Source: Acanthacorydalis orientalis | Taxonomy: Eukaryota > Arthropoda > Insecta > Megaloptera > Corydalidae | Assembly: GCA_034766995.1 (NCBI GenBank) | Contig: CM068313.1 | Coordinates: 12,489,012 to 12,553,011, forward strand | Reading direction: 5' to 3' | Length of the DNA: 64,000 nucleotides | Shown here: positions 37,434 to 51,930 of the stretch, piece by piece | How the letters are laid out: each line of letters opens with the position of its first letter | Numbering within the stretch: the first letter of the stretch is position 1 | The notes under the pieces: model-generated | What the model was told of the DNA's origin: nothing | Database searches by the model: none | Seen by the model: only the letters and a program-made list of their open reading frames with translations | Made by a program: the position numbers and the translations under genes

Positions 37434-40400
37434 CTGAAAATAGTAATAATAACGAATTAATTTACTGTCCATCTAGATATTAAATTATATACGTATATAC
37501 TTTTTTCCTTTCCTGAATGAAAACTTATATTCGATTAGTAAATTAATAATGAAGAAAAATGGACCTATTATAAACATTGTTATATAATGACGGCCAAGTA
37601 GTTCCCAACTCACTGGGGAAATGTACGCATTCAAACCGAATCTGGATAAAAGGTCGGCCTAAAATGGATAAATAATATATATATGATGTCTTATTAAGGA
37701 AGATATATAGTTCTGCAAGTATATTAAATAATAGTTCTTAGCACATTTATAATAATTTATGAAGAGTACATACTGTTATATGATTTCTCGAGATTTCAAG
37801 AAGTCCATTCCCAGCTATGTATTGCGGTATAAACAAGAAAGTGTTATGGAAGTAGTTGCGAATACTTATTGTAGTCTAAAATTAAATATTTCGAATTTTA
37901 AGAAATCTAATTTTTCTATTAAAAATTAAATTCAAAAATTATAATATTACCTCAGACGTTCCGACGATATCAAATACCAAGATACAAATTAAAGTTATAA
38001 GAAACACTAGTACGTTTCCGCAAAATAAAAACATGTTCGCTAAACTTGAGTCCCTAAATAGTTTTTCAACTAAATGATTGATAGGAATAACTGACCATCT
38101 GGAATGAGAAATGTAAATATTTTATTGATTTACTTACATATATCCATATAAAAAAGTATACATACCCGTACAAAAGTAATATCAGACAAACACCATTTAA
38201 ATTTTCTCTTTCAACGTAGATAGGCAGTCCAAATATTTTAAATATTATTAAACAAAATGCCAGTGAAATCACGAATATCTGAAAACATGTTTTATATAAT
38301 TTTTTTACATATTTTCGACTGTAGGTTGGTTATTTGGGGTTTAAGGGTGTGTCTACATCTAAGGTCATTAGCGCTCGAGCACATTTTTGATTTTGTGATA
38401 ACATGAAGATAACATGTGATATCATGGTTATTCTTGAGATTTTTTTAAAAAAAGAGGAATATTTTATTATAAATATATTATCTATGGAAATTTTAAAACG
38501 CTAAAATAGACTTGTTTAATAAATGAGGAAAAATATCTAAAAACAAGCTGTAATTATTATTTATTAAACATGAGTGTGCGCTATTGAATAATACTTATTT
38601 TAAATTTCTAAATAATATAATGTAAGATTGTTTCAGAGTAATTTCAAAATTGTATGAATACAAACAAAAATTAAACTCACTAGGAAATCCCATAGTAAAG
38701 CAACAGACCAATATAAAAAGGGCGTGACGCCACTTAAGTATTGTAAACGTTTTTCTTCATTAATTCTTTCTTGAACAAGGTATACAACACCGTTCGAAGC
38801 GGCTAAGCTGAATCCAACAAGAACTATTATATTGATAGAAACATCAGTAAAGTATTGCAATCTAAAAGATAAAAATTCGTTCTTAAAAAAATTAAATTCG
38901 ATATATTTTATATTATAAACGAAACCAAAATGATTGATGACAGTATTTTTTTTTGTTATAATCTATTAAGATTCTGTTAATATAGCTAAAATTTATTCTA
39001 AGTTACGACTAGGCATTGACAATTGGATTGAACTTTTGTCATTACTTCCTTTTCATTATTTACTGTAAATCATTTAATGTTTCTTTTCATTATTATTTGT
39101 TTTTACTATAAACATTTTTGAATACTAAACACTAAAATGTTAATTTTTTCCAAAGTTAAAGATTAATTTCAATTTAAAAAGAAAGTGTAACTGTGTAGTT
39201 TTTTATTTTCTTGTATTATTTGCCTATTGGCATAAAAAATATAAATGGTATCAGAGGTAGATCGAAATAGGAATTAGGTCTTGAAATTTTATAAAAGTTA
39301 GTGTGTACTACTAGTAGTAATTTATGATAATATATTTTTTATTATGTAGTTTGGCATTTCAAAATTTTAATGATCAATACTGAACAATCAGCAATGCACA
39401 GCGTGCCTAAATTCCATTATAATCGATCTACCTCAAAGGTGTCATCTTCAATCACTTTGATGCGCTTTGCAGAAATGTTCTCTAATAACGTACAGTGTGT
39501 CCTGCCCCAGTTTATCGGGTGATAATTGTAAAGGATGAGAATAGACCGTAATGTTACATTCCGGACATTTTGTACGTAAAATAGCGTTACTTAAAGTATT
39601 CATGTATGAAGGAAGTGCATGAAATCCTTTGTTGTTATACCACACTGCAATACTTTCATCATCTTCGTTCTTTTGATGACCGAAAGACCAACCTCCATAT
39701 CTAAATCAAATATAACAAAAGGTAATATTAATAACATGATGATTAGATGTAATCAATTTTAATTAATATTTATCTATTATTTCTTTTTATGATAAATGCA
39801 AAAATAAAAGAAAATGAAATTGGATTTTAATTTTTACTTCAAAAATAATAACTTTTACATAGATCCAATGTGTTATGATTTATTTATATGAGGTTTAATA
39901 ATATTAGTGATACCATATTTGATGTCTTGGCATGTTTTAGGTAACTAAATGAAACATTTTGTTTGAAATTGTTTTCAATACTGACCTCCGTTCAATAAAA
40001 TCTTTTTGTGTATCAATGAGCCAATCGACAGTCTGCTGTATAGATGGTAACATGTATAGTTTATTTTTGGTTTTCGATGTAAAATTGTTATTCATGCATT
40101 GTTGTACTCCATTTTCACAATAACAGTTCGTATCTGACTGAAATATTTTAAACTAATATAGTAAATATTTATATCTAAAGAAATGATAACTTACTTCAGT
40201 AAATGAGATATGTTTCTTTTTATTATTTTTACTAACTGAGCCGATCAGATATTTTTGTACATTTGAAGTGGAATTCATGTCATTGACACTAAAATTAAGA
40301 TTTAGTTTAATAAATGTATGTGTAATTTTAAGATGATAATGATAAAAGTTATATCAAAAGAAAATCAGAATAGTTATTATTAAAGAATACACTTTTATTA

Positions 40401-41016
40401 TTGTTATTTTTATTCAAAGGTTATTCTTTAATGTTTTTATGTACATTTTATTACCTTATAAAACTAACTCCGTTCGGTTCAAACATATCATTTTTCAATT
40501 GTAACGCCGGTTCTACTACAGTGGGTGGTCTTAACAAATAAGAACCCATCGCGCCAGCCGTAAAAAGAACCGGCAAAACAATAGCACTTATGAATACTCT
40601 TTTATCTAAAGTATAGTGAATGAATCGTTTAAAAATCAATGCCAACACAATGTCGTACCAACAACCAGTCATCTTTGTATTTTTTTTATTTTTAAAAATG
40701 GTTTCTGTCGAATTAAAATCAAGTATATTGTTATCTCGTAAATTCATCATATGTATTTGCGATTGATTTAAATCTTTTGATAATTGATTGATACTTTCTC
40801 GTTCTGGGGTTTGTTTTGTGCCTTCTTCATTATCGTCGGCGTCTTTTAAAATGTTTAAAAATATTTTTTCAAACGTTGTACAATTGAATGAAAATTCTTT
40901 ATATTTTAATTTAAATTGGTCTTCCTCCAAAACACGAGCGGCTTTTTCGAAACTAGAATATAATCATATTTTAGATGCATAATATTTACTGTTTACTTAA
41001 GGTATGTTCATATAAT

Positions 41017-41084
<68 letters not shown>

Positions 41085-41566
41085 ATTAATGCAAACGTTC
41101 GTATTCGATTTGACATTGAAACCCAGGCGATTATTTTTCACAGAAAACGTTTTTATTAATCAATTATGTATTCGCTATCGTTTTCTGTAATCATTTTCCA
41201 ACGCTCAGGCAGCTGCTGGTTTCCTCATTCGTAAAAGCTGTACGGTTTTTCGACAAAAAAGGCAACGAAGTGGTTTTTGACGGTCTCCACGTTGTTAAAT
41301 TTGTCAGCATTTAAACTGTTCTGCAGCGACCAGAATAAATAATAATTCGAAGGTGCAATGCTTGGAGAATTTTCCACCGTATTACATTTTCAAAAATTTT
41401 TTTTATACATAAATCGAATCAAAACAAATATGTCTAATGCTCAAATAACAGCTGTGATTGTCACCTTTCAAACGATATGTAACATGAATATATTTCAATC
41501 ACGAGAGCCGCCATGCGGCACTCTTAACTCCATTTATTGAATCGTATATGAACTTTTTCACTGACC

Positions 41567-41638
<72 letters not shown>

Positions 41639-42303
41639 GTGTAACTCACTTGTTAGGTTCTCCATTTGTAGCCAAAAATGGAAGTGCTAAAGTAACTTTA
41701 CATTTTGATATATTAATAACGTGAACATTTGGAACAACATCGACAATTGTTGTAAGTAATCGTTGAATTGTTTCATGATCTATTTTTGGATTTTTCCCTC
41801 CAGGCTGATAAATTACATCTAACAAATATCCATGCCCATAATTTTGTTTGAGTGTTAACGGTGATCCTGAGCAATTTACTTTGCCCTAAAACAAAAAACA
41901 ATGACATTTTATAAAAAAAGCTATTAAATAAATGAAATATAAATATGAATGTAAATAAATATTTTTTACCTTATGTAAAATAACAATTTGATCACTAAGT
42001 AATTCAGCTTCATCTAAATGGTGAGTCGTTAGAACAATAGTACGATCTTTTTTCTGACTTATAATTAAATCCCAAATATGTCGACGCGCAACCGGATCGA
42101 CTCCGCTGCTTGGTTCATCCAAAACGACTAAACTTGGACTACCAATGAATGCGATTGCAACACAGAGACGTCGTTTCATTCCTCCTGATAAATTTATTAC
42201 TGGTTCATCTTCAAGTAACCCCAAATTCATACTTTTGATCATACTGAAAGAATTATTAAGTGAAATTGAAAAGATAATCAGAATATCTTTTTTTATAAAT
42301 ATT

Positions 42304-42388
<85 letters not shown>

Positions 42389-42990
42389 AATGACGTAGAC
42401 TGTATGTCTTAATTTTATTCAACTTTTTATATATTTTTCTACAAATAATTAATCTCTAAACATTCTAAATATATCTGCCTGAGATTTTTGAAATACTTCA
42501 ATACACATCTAGTAAATAAATAAATAGCAATTTATGAGATGATTTAAAGTTTTTTTTCCAAAACATCTGCTGACTCCTTGGAAAGAATTTTTTATGGACT
42601 GGCAAATATTTTAAATGTAAAAAATGAGATATATACTAAATTATAAGAGGTTTCTTCAGTGCCTATCTGGACACAATATGTACATTCAGATTATTTTTTC
42701 AACATGTGTGTTTAACTACATTTAAGAAATTGTCTTATAAATGATTAAAATCTTTTTGTATTTACCTTTGAACTTCTTCCTCTACTAGACTTTTTGGCAA
42801 TGAAGTTTTAAGCATTGCATAGAAAGTCAAATGCTCTCTTGTAGACATGTTCCCGATTAAAATACTTGCTTGAGAACATACACCTAAGTATTGACGTACT
42901 GATTTAACTACATTGTATTTTGGATCACTGATTGTAATATTTCCACTTGAAGGCGCTTTCATTCCAGTCAACATATTTCTACGATAAAAA

Positions 42991-43030
<40 letters not shown>

Positions 43031-46000
43031 TTAATAATAAGTATTTTATAATTTTAATTGAGTTTATATGAAAGTAATGACTTAATATTTCAACAGTTTA
43101 TAATAACTTGAATATGAAGTGATCACACATATTATTTTCAATACAATGGCTTGGTGGACTGATAAAAAACTAGATTTAATGCCTGAGTATTTGTATTACT
43201 TGTAAGACTTTCAAACATTAATCATTCGCATTTTTTATTTACAAGATTATCTGAAGAATTTAGTTTACTGGCATATGTTGAATGACAGATAAAGTTGAAA
43301 AAGATTTTGTTATGTATTTTTTTTACTAAAAAATACTTTCTAAAACAACAATTTTTTTAAAAGCATTGTAATTTATTAAACAGTGTATAAAAATCGCTAA
43401 GTGTTTATTACCAATATACTCCAGACATGTTCAAAGTGTAAAGGGTTAAACTGTTATTATAAGATGTATACTTTTTAAAAACTGAAAAGCACATTTTTAT
43501 GAGCTAATTTAATTCGTACATTAAAGTAGTTTTGCCTGCTCCGTTATGTCCAAGAATCGTTGTTAATTGACTTTTGTAAAGTCGAAGACTTACATTATCA
43601 ACGGCTATTTTTTTATTATTTCTACTGTTATTGAATATTTTAGTAATATTGTCTATTGTAACGCCAACCTTAGATTCTTCTTCATTAATTGTAAACGCAT
43701 TTAGGTTCTTAAACGCAATACTTTCTAAAACAAATATCTTCTTTGATTTTATATAAACAAATATTTAATTTTAAGTAAGCGATTAAATTATAAAATAGAT
43801 TTTTGAAGGATATTTTGAACGATTTTTAGAAATTATTCAAATTATAATTGATAATACCTCTTCGAATAAACATAATGATGTAACCTAAGATGATGTAAAT
43901 CACACCATCAACAAGTAATAATACAAAGCACAATCCTGCACTTAATGTTTCTGTCTGTAAAGTGGAATCCCATAAATTGTGCCATTGAAGACCGACGTCT
44001 TGAATTTCATACCGTGTTATATGTAGAAATGCATAGCTTAAACTTGAAGACATGCATAGATTCTGAAATATAAAAGATTATATATATATATATATACACA
44101 TATATATAGTGATCAAATTTCAATACTTGATAATTGTAGTAAATATGTATAAATATGAAATGCATTTTATGGTAATATATCATAGATATCTCAGAAGTCA
44201 ATTAGCGTAACAAGTTTTTTTTAGTAAAATTCTCTTTTTTTTCAAAACAAATTTTAAGTATAATTAATTCCTTAGCAAATCTCCGATAAAACACAAAGTA
44301 AAAATATTCATATATAGAAATTGTATTTGTAGAATTTACTAATATTCGAAATCTTGTGATATTTTAGAGACTTGATCATTGACTTAACTATTCATAAATC
44401 GATTTTCTTACAAAAAATATGCTCGAACAAATCTATTAATTAATAATCAAATAATGGACGTAAAGAATCTAAAGAATTTATATTAGTTGCTGTATTTTAT
44501 ATTAGTAAAATATCATAATTGTAAAATGAAAATAAAGAATTACATAAACGATATAGGAATACAGAAACTATTTTATATTTTGTTAAAGGCAGAAATGAAT
44601 TGCAGTTTTATATTCTCATATTATTCCCCCTTTCTGCATTTGCATTTAGTAGAATATTAAATTGTGGAATTTATGATAGACCATTTTTTTGAAGAAAACT
44701 AATACTATCGGATTTGATAACATGGCTTTTTCTCAAATAGAAGTATTATTCTTAAGTATTTAAAAATTACAACAAAAACCTTTCCTTGATTATAAACTTA
44801 TTGTTAAGTACTATCAAATCATTCATTTCATACAAATATATTTTTTTCATATTTCTTTAAAAAATTATCACTAGATGCTACATATTAATATTCTTTCAAA
44901 CATTTGTAATTGATTTCCTTAAACTTACCATTATAATTTGTAAGTCGAAAGTGACAGTAAGTTGTCCAACAATATGATAAAAATATGGTATAAATGTGAA
45001 TAAGTAATACATAACGCTTGCTACACAAGCAAGACTGGCAGTTTTAAACATCTCAGATACCATGAAACTATAAAAAAAGTGTTTTAAATTAATATTTATG
45101 TTATATTATAAATAATTATTTAAATTGTATGGATATTAATTGAATTTTCTAATAGTTTAAACATTTTACTTATGAAATACTACTAAAAAGTTTCTAAAGA
45201 AAATAAATATTAAAATAATACTGACCAAAAAGTAACGACAGAAAATCCAAAATTGAGTAAAAACAGCAATAATATAATCGAGTTAGTTCTAGGCAGAACA
45301 CTTCCTCCTTTAAGGATTACAAAAATACATAACATAATAATCCAGATTTCTGCTAAAGAAATTAAAAGCCACGATAGAAAATGTATTCCTGTCTTCATTC
45401 CCATTACGTTCATCATCTGAAATTAGTTTTATATTTCTTTATTGTAATTAATTATTTATGTATATAAATTTTACCATTGTATTTTGAGATTCACGTTCCC
45501 AAACTCGATATCGTACCATTGATCCAATCACTATTATTAATGCAAAATAAAAACTAACCATTAACGTTTGAGAGGCATATATACCAGTTTGAAATCTTTA
45601 TATATAAAAAAATATTTTCATTAATATATAATGTTTATTGATTAAATTTTTGTAGTCCAGTGCATCTGGCTGTGGAATATTGCATCAGAATGGACAATCT
45701 AATTTTGGTTGAGGGATCGCAGGGGGAGGAGGGTGTCTAGAGTATAATTACACCTTCGTGAACTATCAGACCTTATACTGCGTGGCCAGCATGAAAAAGG
45801 GTTAAATTCTAGTTTTTTTTTTAATATCTCGCTTCCTGTTTTAATTACAAAAGAAATTAAAAAGGCATTTTGTAGGCAATTTAATTCTCTACAACTTTGG
45901 GTCTTATCCTTTTTTTCATGCAATGAATATTTTTTTATTTATTGTAAAAAAACTGATTAAAAAGTTTTCTGTATTTTTCTTGTCTTTAGTTCGTTTGACG

Positions 46001-48842
46001 TTAAAAATAGCCATTAACAAAGTTGTAGAGCATGAAAAATCTACAACCTTCATATAAAAATTTTTTAAGTTTTTTTACAATAAATAAAAAAATATTCATC
46101 ACACAAAAAAACGATAGGAACCAAAATTGTAGAGAATTAAATTCTCTACAAAATATGTGTGTTTTTTTTAATTTCTTTTGTAGCTACAAGAAGCGAGATA
46201 TTTAAAAAAATTAATCAGGAATTTAACCCTTTTTTCGCGTTGGCCGCGACAGCGTAAGGTCTGACAGTTCACAAAAGTGTAATTATACTCTAGACAACCC
46301 TTTCCCCCACCATACCATAACCAGGATTAGGTTGTCCATTCTAATGTAAAGATAGGCTCGAGTTTTAGCCAGAGATCCACTGGATTATTATACTTACGCA
46401 TCATTTTTCCAGCACGGATACGGAAACTGTTGCGTGTAAATCCCTTTTGTTGGATAATCAGCTAAAGAGTCTGTTTGTAAATTTATTATAGCTTGGTCAA
46501 GCATATCTTGTAGCTGAATGAATCCACGAAAGTAGCGCAAATCTTGTACAAAATCACCATTCGGACCAGGAGCCCAAAATCTATAACAAATATACAGATC
46601 AAAAAAATGTATATGGAAATGTACTGAAATAATTATATAATCAGACAATTGAAATATACAAAAATCTGTTAACAATAAACTAATATTATTTATTTTATCT
46701 GTGAACTTTCTTATACAGTTTTATGAAAAATACCTTCTAAACAAGTAAAAAGAGAAATGTTTGATTACAGGCATCAAATATTTTCAGTACCTCTTACAAT
46801 GTTTTATGTTACAAATAATATTTAATTTTACATGAAAACTTTTATATTGTTGAAATACATTTGGGTTACAACTCATTCTCTCTACCTGATCTTATTATAT
46901 AATTAATTAACTTTTTCTTTTTCATTACGGAAGTGTTGACATTTTAAAGTGAAATAAATATTTGAAAATCAACATTAATATTTTTTTTTCTTGATACAAC
47001 GAAAACACTCACTGTCCTTTAATTAAAGATGTTGTAGGAACATTATCTATATCCATTCGAATTTTATAAACAATATCAGGCGGCAAGCGAGTATTCCTAT
47101 CACTGAAATCATTAGTAAAAACAATTCCAGCTAAGAAATCTTTATTCTTCATTAGTTCATTTGCTCGTTTTTCTAAAGTGTTTTCATCAGTCACTGCCTC
47201 AAAACGATTGTAATTAACACACTGCATTATATTTAATACTTTAGTCGATGCTGTTTTTAACATCTGTGAAAATAATTTATTATTTTTTATATTGTCAATA
47301 CAGGATTAAATTTAATGTTTAGTTGTTCAGTACTTTACCTCTGCTTTAAAATTTTTCGTTATAGAAGAAATATCGTTAAAATTAAAACCATCCAATAAAG
47401 TGTTGTCAATATTGAAAAATGATAAAAGCTGGTTGCTGTTAGAAGTATCCAACAAATTCTAGAACAAAAAAGGATTTAATTTTGTACATGTGCTCTGGAA
47501 ATTATGAGATTACTATCGATTTGCATTATTGTACAAAGTAGACAATGATAGTTACTAAACATTTTGATAAGAACATTTGATATTGCGTGGGCTGTTAATT
47601 AGTATGAAAAATGAAACTTAATCACGTTGGTAAACTATAGCTATCGTTCTTATATTTATATCAATATTTGTCACCTTATTCTATACCTTCAATAATTCTA
47701 CACTCTTGTTCATTCCATTCATTTCAGATAGAAAGTTAATCACCTCCGAGAAACTGTTAATTATACTTCCAGCTGTTGCAAGATTAACAAATGTTGAATT
47801 CATCTAAATTTCATTAACATTTTTAGTACAAAAAGTTATATTTATTCAATTTGAACACATTTGTTTCTTACCGTGACCATTATTTTTTTTGTAAATTTAT
47901 TTTTTGGCGAAACTAAAATTTTCCCACGCAATAACTGTTTTGTATACGTCCAGATTATTTTCCCATTATCCATGTTTTTAATATCTTCATATAAATTTTT
48001 ACAGCCCGCTGTAATTGAAAAAAAAACGTTCGATATACTTAAACATAATTGATTAGAAATATAAAATCGGCATTTTCAGTCAATTTAATTCTTCAGTATT
48101 ATCTATATTTTTGATTCATATATATATATATATATATAATTCAAAGTATTAGCATTTTTTTTTTAAAAAAAAAACAAAAAAATTAAGAGAAAATTAATCA
48201 TAATCACGATTAACTGTTATTGTTTATTAGGAAATATGCTTTGAACTTTCTCTTGGATTTTGTATCAACATATTCTTCAGAGTTCTTTTTTTAAATATGA
48301 ATATTGTTCAAGCTTATACTAGGATGGTGCAAAAATAATTGCGGTTTTTACAACAATACTAAAGAATGAAAACAAAAGACATAAACTGAAATCAGTAGTG
48401 CTAATTTAATTGTTTACAATGATGTATCACATGACTATAACAAAAGATAACGGTAATTAGAAAAATCGTCACCAAACTTAAAATGATAAAAACCGAAATT
48501 ATTTTTGCATCAAACTAAACATTCTCATTTTGATATCTGCTTAAGAACCGGAAACACGAATTAACTTTCTGGTTTCGAGTATATACTAATATCGTTTTCT
48601 TATCCTTAGCTCTGTTAAAGAATATATTTAACAGGACTGGGGTTAAGAAAATTATATCTGAAAAGTTGTACGTTAAAATAACATAAAAAATAGTAACTTA
48701 CGCAAAAAATCGTATTCACTTGGATCGATATTATCATTTTTTCTCACCTCTTTTGCTAACAGTTTTTCAATTTTAGATGGCCTTTGAATCAATTTTTTCC
48801 CACAAATTAATGTACTTAGTTTCTGTATAACATCTGTATCTG

Positions 48843-48893
<51 letters not shown>

Positions 48894-48894
48894 A

Positions 48895-48928
<34 letters not shown>

Positions 48929-51880
48929 ATATTAATAATAATACAAGAAAGAGATTAAGAGAGAATGATGTTAGCGTATCGCGTTATGAACATTTTTTAT
49001 GTTTATGAATAAAAGTTGTCCATAAAATGTATTAGTTTTTTTCTTTTTAAATACAGTAAATTATTTCTAATTTTCTTATTATTTCATAAAATGACATTTT
49101 TAGATATAGGAATATATTTAAAAAAATCCCGGACAGGTGTTGTTACGGATGTGTAATGAATTTTTATTGACGATTTTCCATCGATGGCAATTGTCATTTC
49201 TTCTATTTCTATTTAAACATATTTCAACCCTTTTTGTCCAGTATTTCTTTAGTTTGGTGCTTTTTCTTTTAATATATACTTGTTTTGAATTTTTTAAGTG
49301 TTTTCGTATGTTCATGAGATAATTTTATTATTTTTTTTTAATTATTAAAGAATTGAAGTATTTGTTTCAATTGGTTTTATGGTAAATTAAGAAAAATATT
49401 GCAAAATATATTATTTGTATGACAAAATTATACAAAAGCGACAAGAAATGTGATATAATCACAAATGTGGTTTTACAATAATGTATTTGTCTACATGCTA
49501 TGTTGCTATTATTCGTTATTTTTTGAGTAAAAATGAAATAACTATTTTATGCACCTCATATAGAATTTTTTTATTCCTAACATTAAAAATGTCTCTCAAA
49601 AGAAATAGATTTGACAGCATAGAGATTATAAAAAGAAAAATTTAATATTTTGTGATTTTAGATTATAACATAGTATTTCTCCAACAGAAAAAGTATTTGA
49701 TGAATAGAATTTAGCCAAGGAAGATTACTTTTACTTTAATTATATTTAAAAAATATATATATTTTTTATTGTTTATTTGATCAGTCCGGGATCAGACTTA
49801 ATATATACAGACTGATATTTTTAACAATATATAATCTGTCCTGAATTTATAAAAATTATAATTTTTTAATTTTTAAAGTTGAAAATAAATTTAAACATAA
49901 TCATCGACTTCCGACTGTGATTATGTAATACTGTTGTTTAAAGTTCATACATTTTAAATAACTGTGTTATAAAGAAACGTGTATTAATATATTAAAATAG
50001 ATAATAATCATTGAACATTTTGATAAAGAACACTTTATGGCGAGAAAGGTTTAATTTATTTGTGAAAATGTACATACTTGATGTAGAAGACTCATTTAGT
50101 TCCAAATTATATTCTAGATCATTTAAAATAGATGGAATTTCTTCCGTATAATTTTTTATTTCCGGTGCGAATGTTAAAGCTCTGCTCAATTGTTTAAAAA
50201 CAGTTTGGCCTTCGTCATAGGTGAGATTAGATTTTTGAAATAGTTTATCGAGCGTAGTATTCAAAAAACCATTAAGTACTTCACCGTAATTTAAATGTTC
50301 CACTAAAGTATCAGTCACATTTTGTATCAGTTCTGGTTCAAGCGTACACAATTCATGACTGATTGCTCTAATTAATTCTTGATTATAAGTTACTGAACTA
50401 TTTACTAAAATTCTTTCAATATTCTCAGGTTTGCAGATAAAAGTATCTAATCGATTTTCTTGCGAGTCTTCAATAATCTAAAAGAACATTTATATTAGTA
50501 TTTTTCTTGTAATGTTATTTAAAATCCACGTACAGGGCTTATATCAATTTCACTATTAACGATTGCTTCAGAAACATCAGGAGATAAATGCAAAGTATTA
50601 GTGAAATAATTATTCAGGTCTTTCCAGTTACTGAATAGTGATTTAATGTGATCTAAAATATGAAAAAAAATATATATAATAAAGTGAATTATAAATAGAA
50701 GATTATTCGTACATTTAAGACTTATAAAACCGTAATTAAGTAATTTTCGTACAGAATTAATTCCATTCAATAAACTATTTAAATCATCCTGTAACAACGA
50801 GTGGTTTAGAATCGGGCTTAAATCATTGATTAATCCATGAAGGCTGAAAAAATAATAAAGAATTAAACATTTTTCAATTTAGACATTGAAATTATGTAAT
50901 TTAAAAAAATAAATTTCAATAATGTTTTAATCTTGAATGTGTATCTAATTTATTTAAAGAATATATGAATTGATTAATTACTTTTTATAAAGGTCGTCTA
51001 TTAAATCTCCTTGTAATATCTGCAATATTCCATCCGAAATGTCCAAGAAGTTTACTGATTCTAATGTTAAATTACGAATTGAGAATTTTTGTATAGTATT
51101 CATTATTGCTTGACTGTGTTCGAAAATGTTTTCCGAGTTTCGAATTAAATCTGGAATCCATGTGAAATTCCATACATAATCATGACGCCATATTGAAAAC
51201 TAAAATAAGAATAAATGAAATTGTTCTTGTAAATTATAATTTTGATACTAAGTTGAGCAGTGTACGAAATTTTTGTTTAATAATCAATTTTATATGGTAG
51301 CAGATTTGTTACAATAATTTCAATTCTAAGTACAAAAAAATCTAAGCTTAATTTCATCTTCAGTTATTAGTGTCTCTAAGATATTTAAATTACAATCATT
51401 AAAAGTAACTTTCACAAATGATTTTTCACTTGCCCATTAACTGCATTTTTTTCTGATCAAAAATGCCCAGAAATTGTTTATTGGCCATTTTTTTTCTTTT
51501 TTTGATTATGTGACTTTGTATAATAATATCAGATTCTCAGACCATGAAGGATGAAAATATTTTTATAGTACAAATTTAAGGTATAGAAAAAATCTTTTAA
51601 CACTTAAAAATCTAAATTAGAGAAACTTATTTTTCAGTACTTTAGTATTCTGAGGATGATGGTCTCTTCATCGAAATGCGCATAAGCAACAATCAAAAAT
51701 TATCTATAATATTGATTATTTTTGATCAGAAATTTTTTTTTGATTTTTGAGGTAAATGAAAAATTTATTGTATCCGATAATAAACTGAAAATTTACAACG
51801 GTTGATAATATTTGTATACCTGAATATCAACATACGAACACTGTTTATGCATAGGAAATAGAAAATAGTGAAGTATTTAA

Positions 51881-51930
<50 letters not shown>

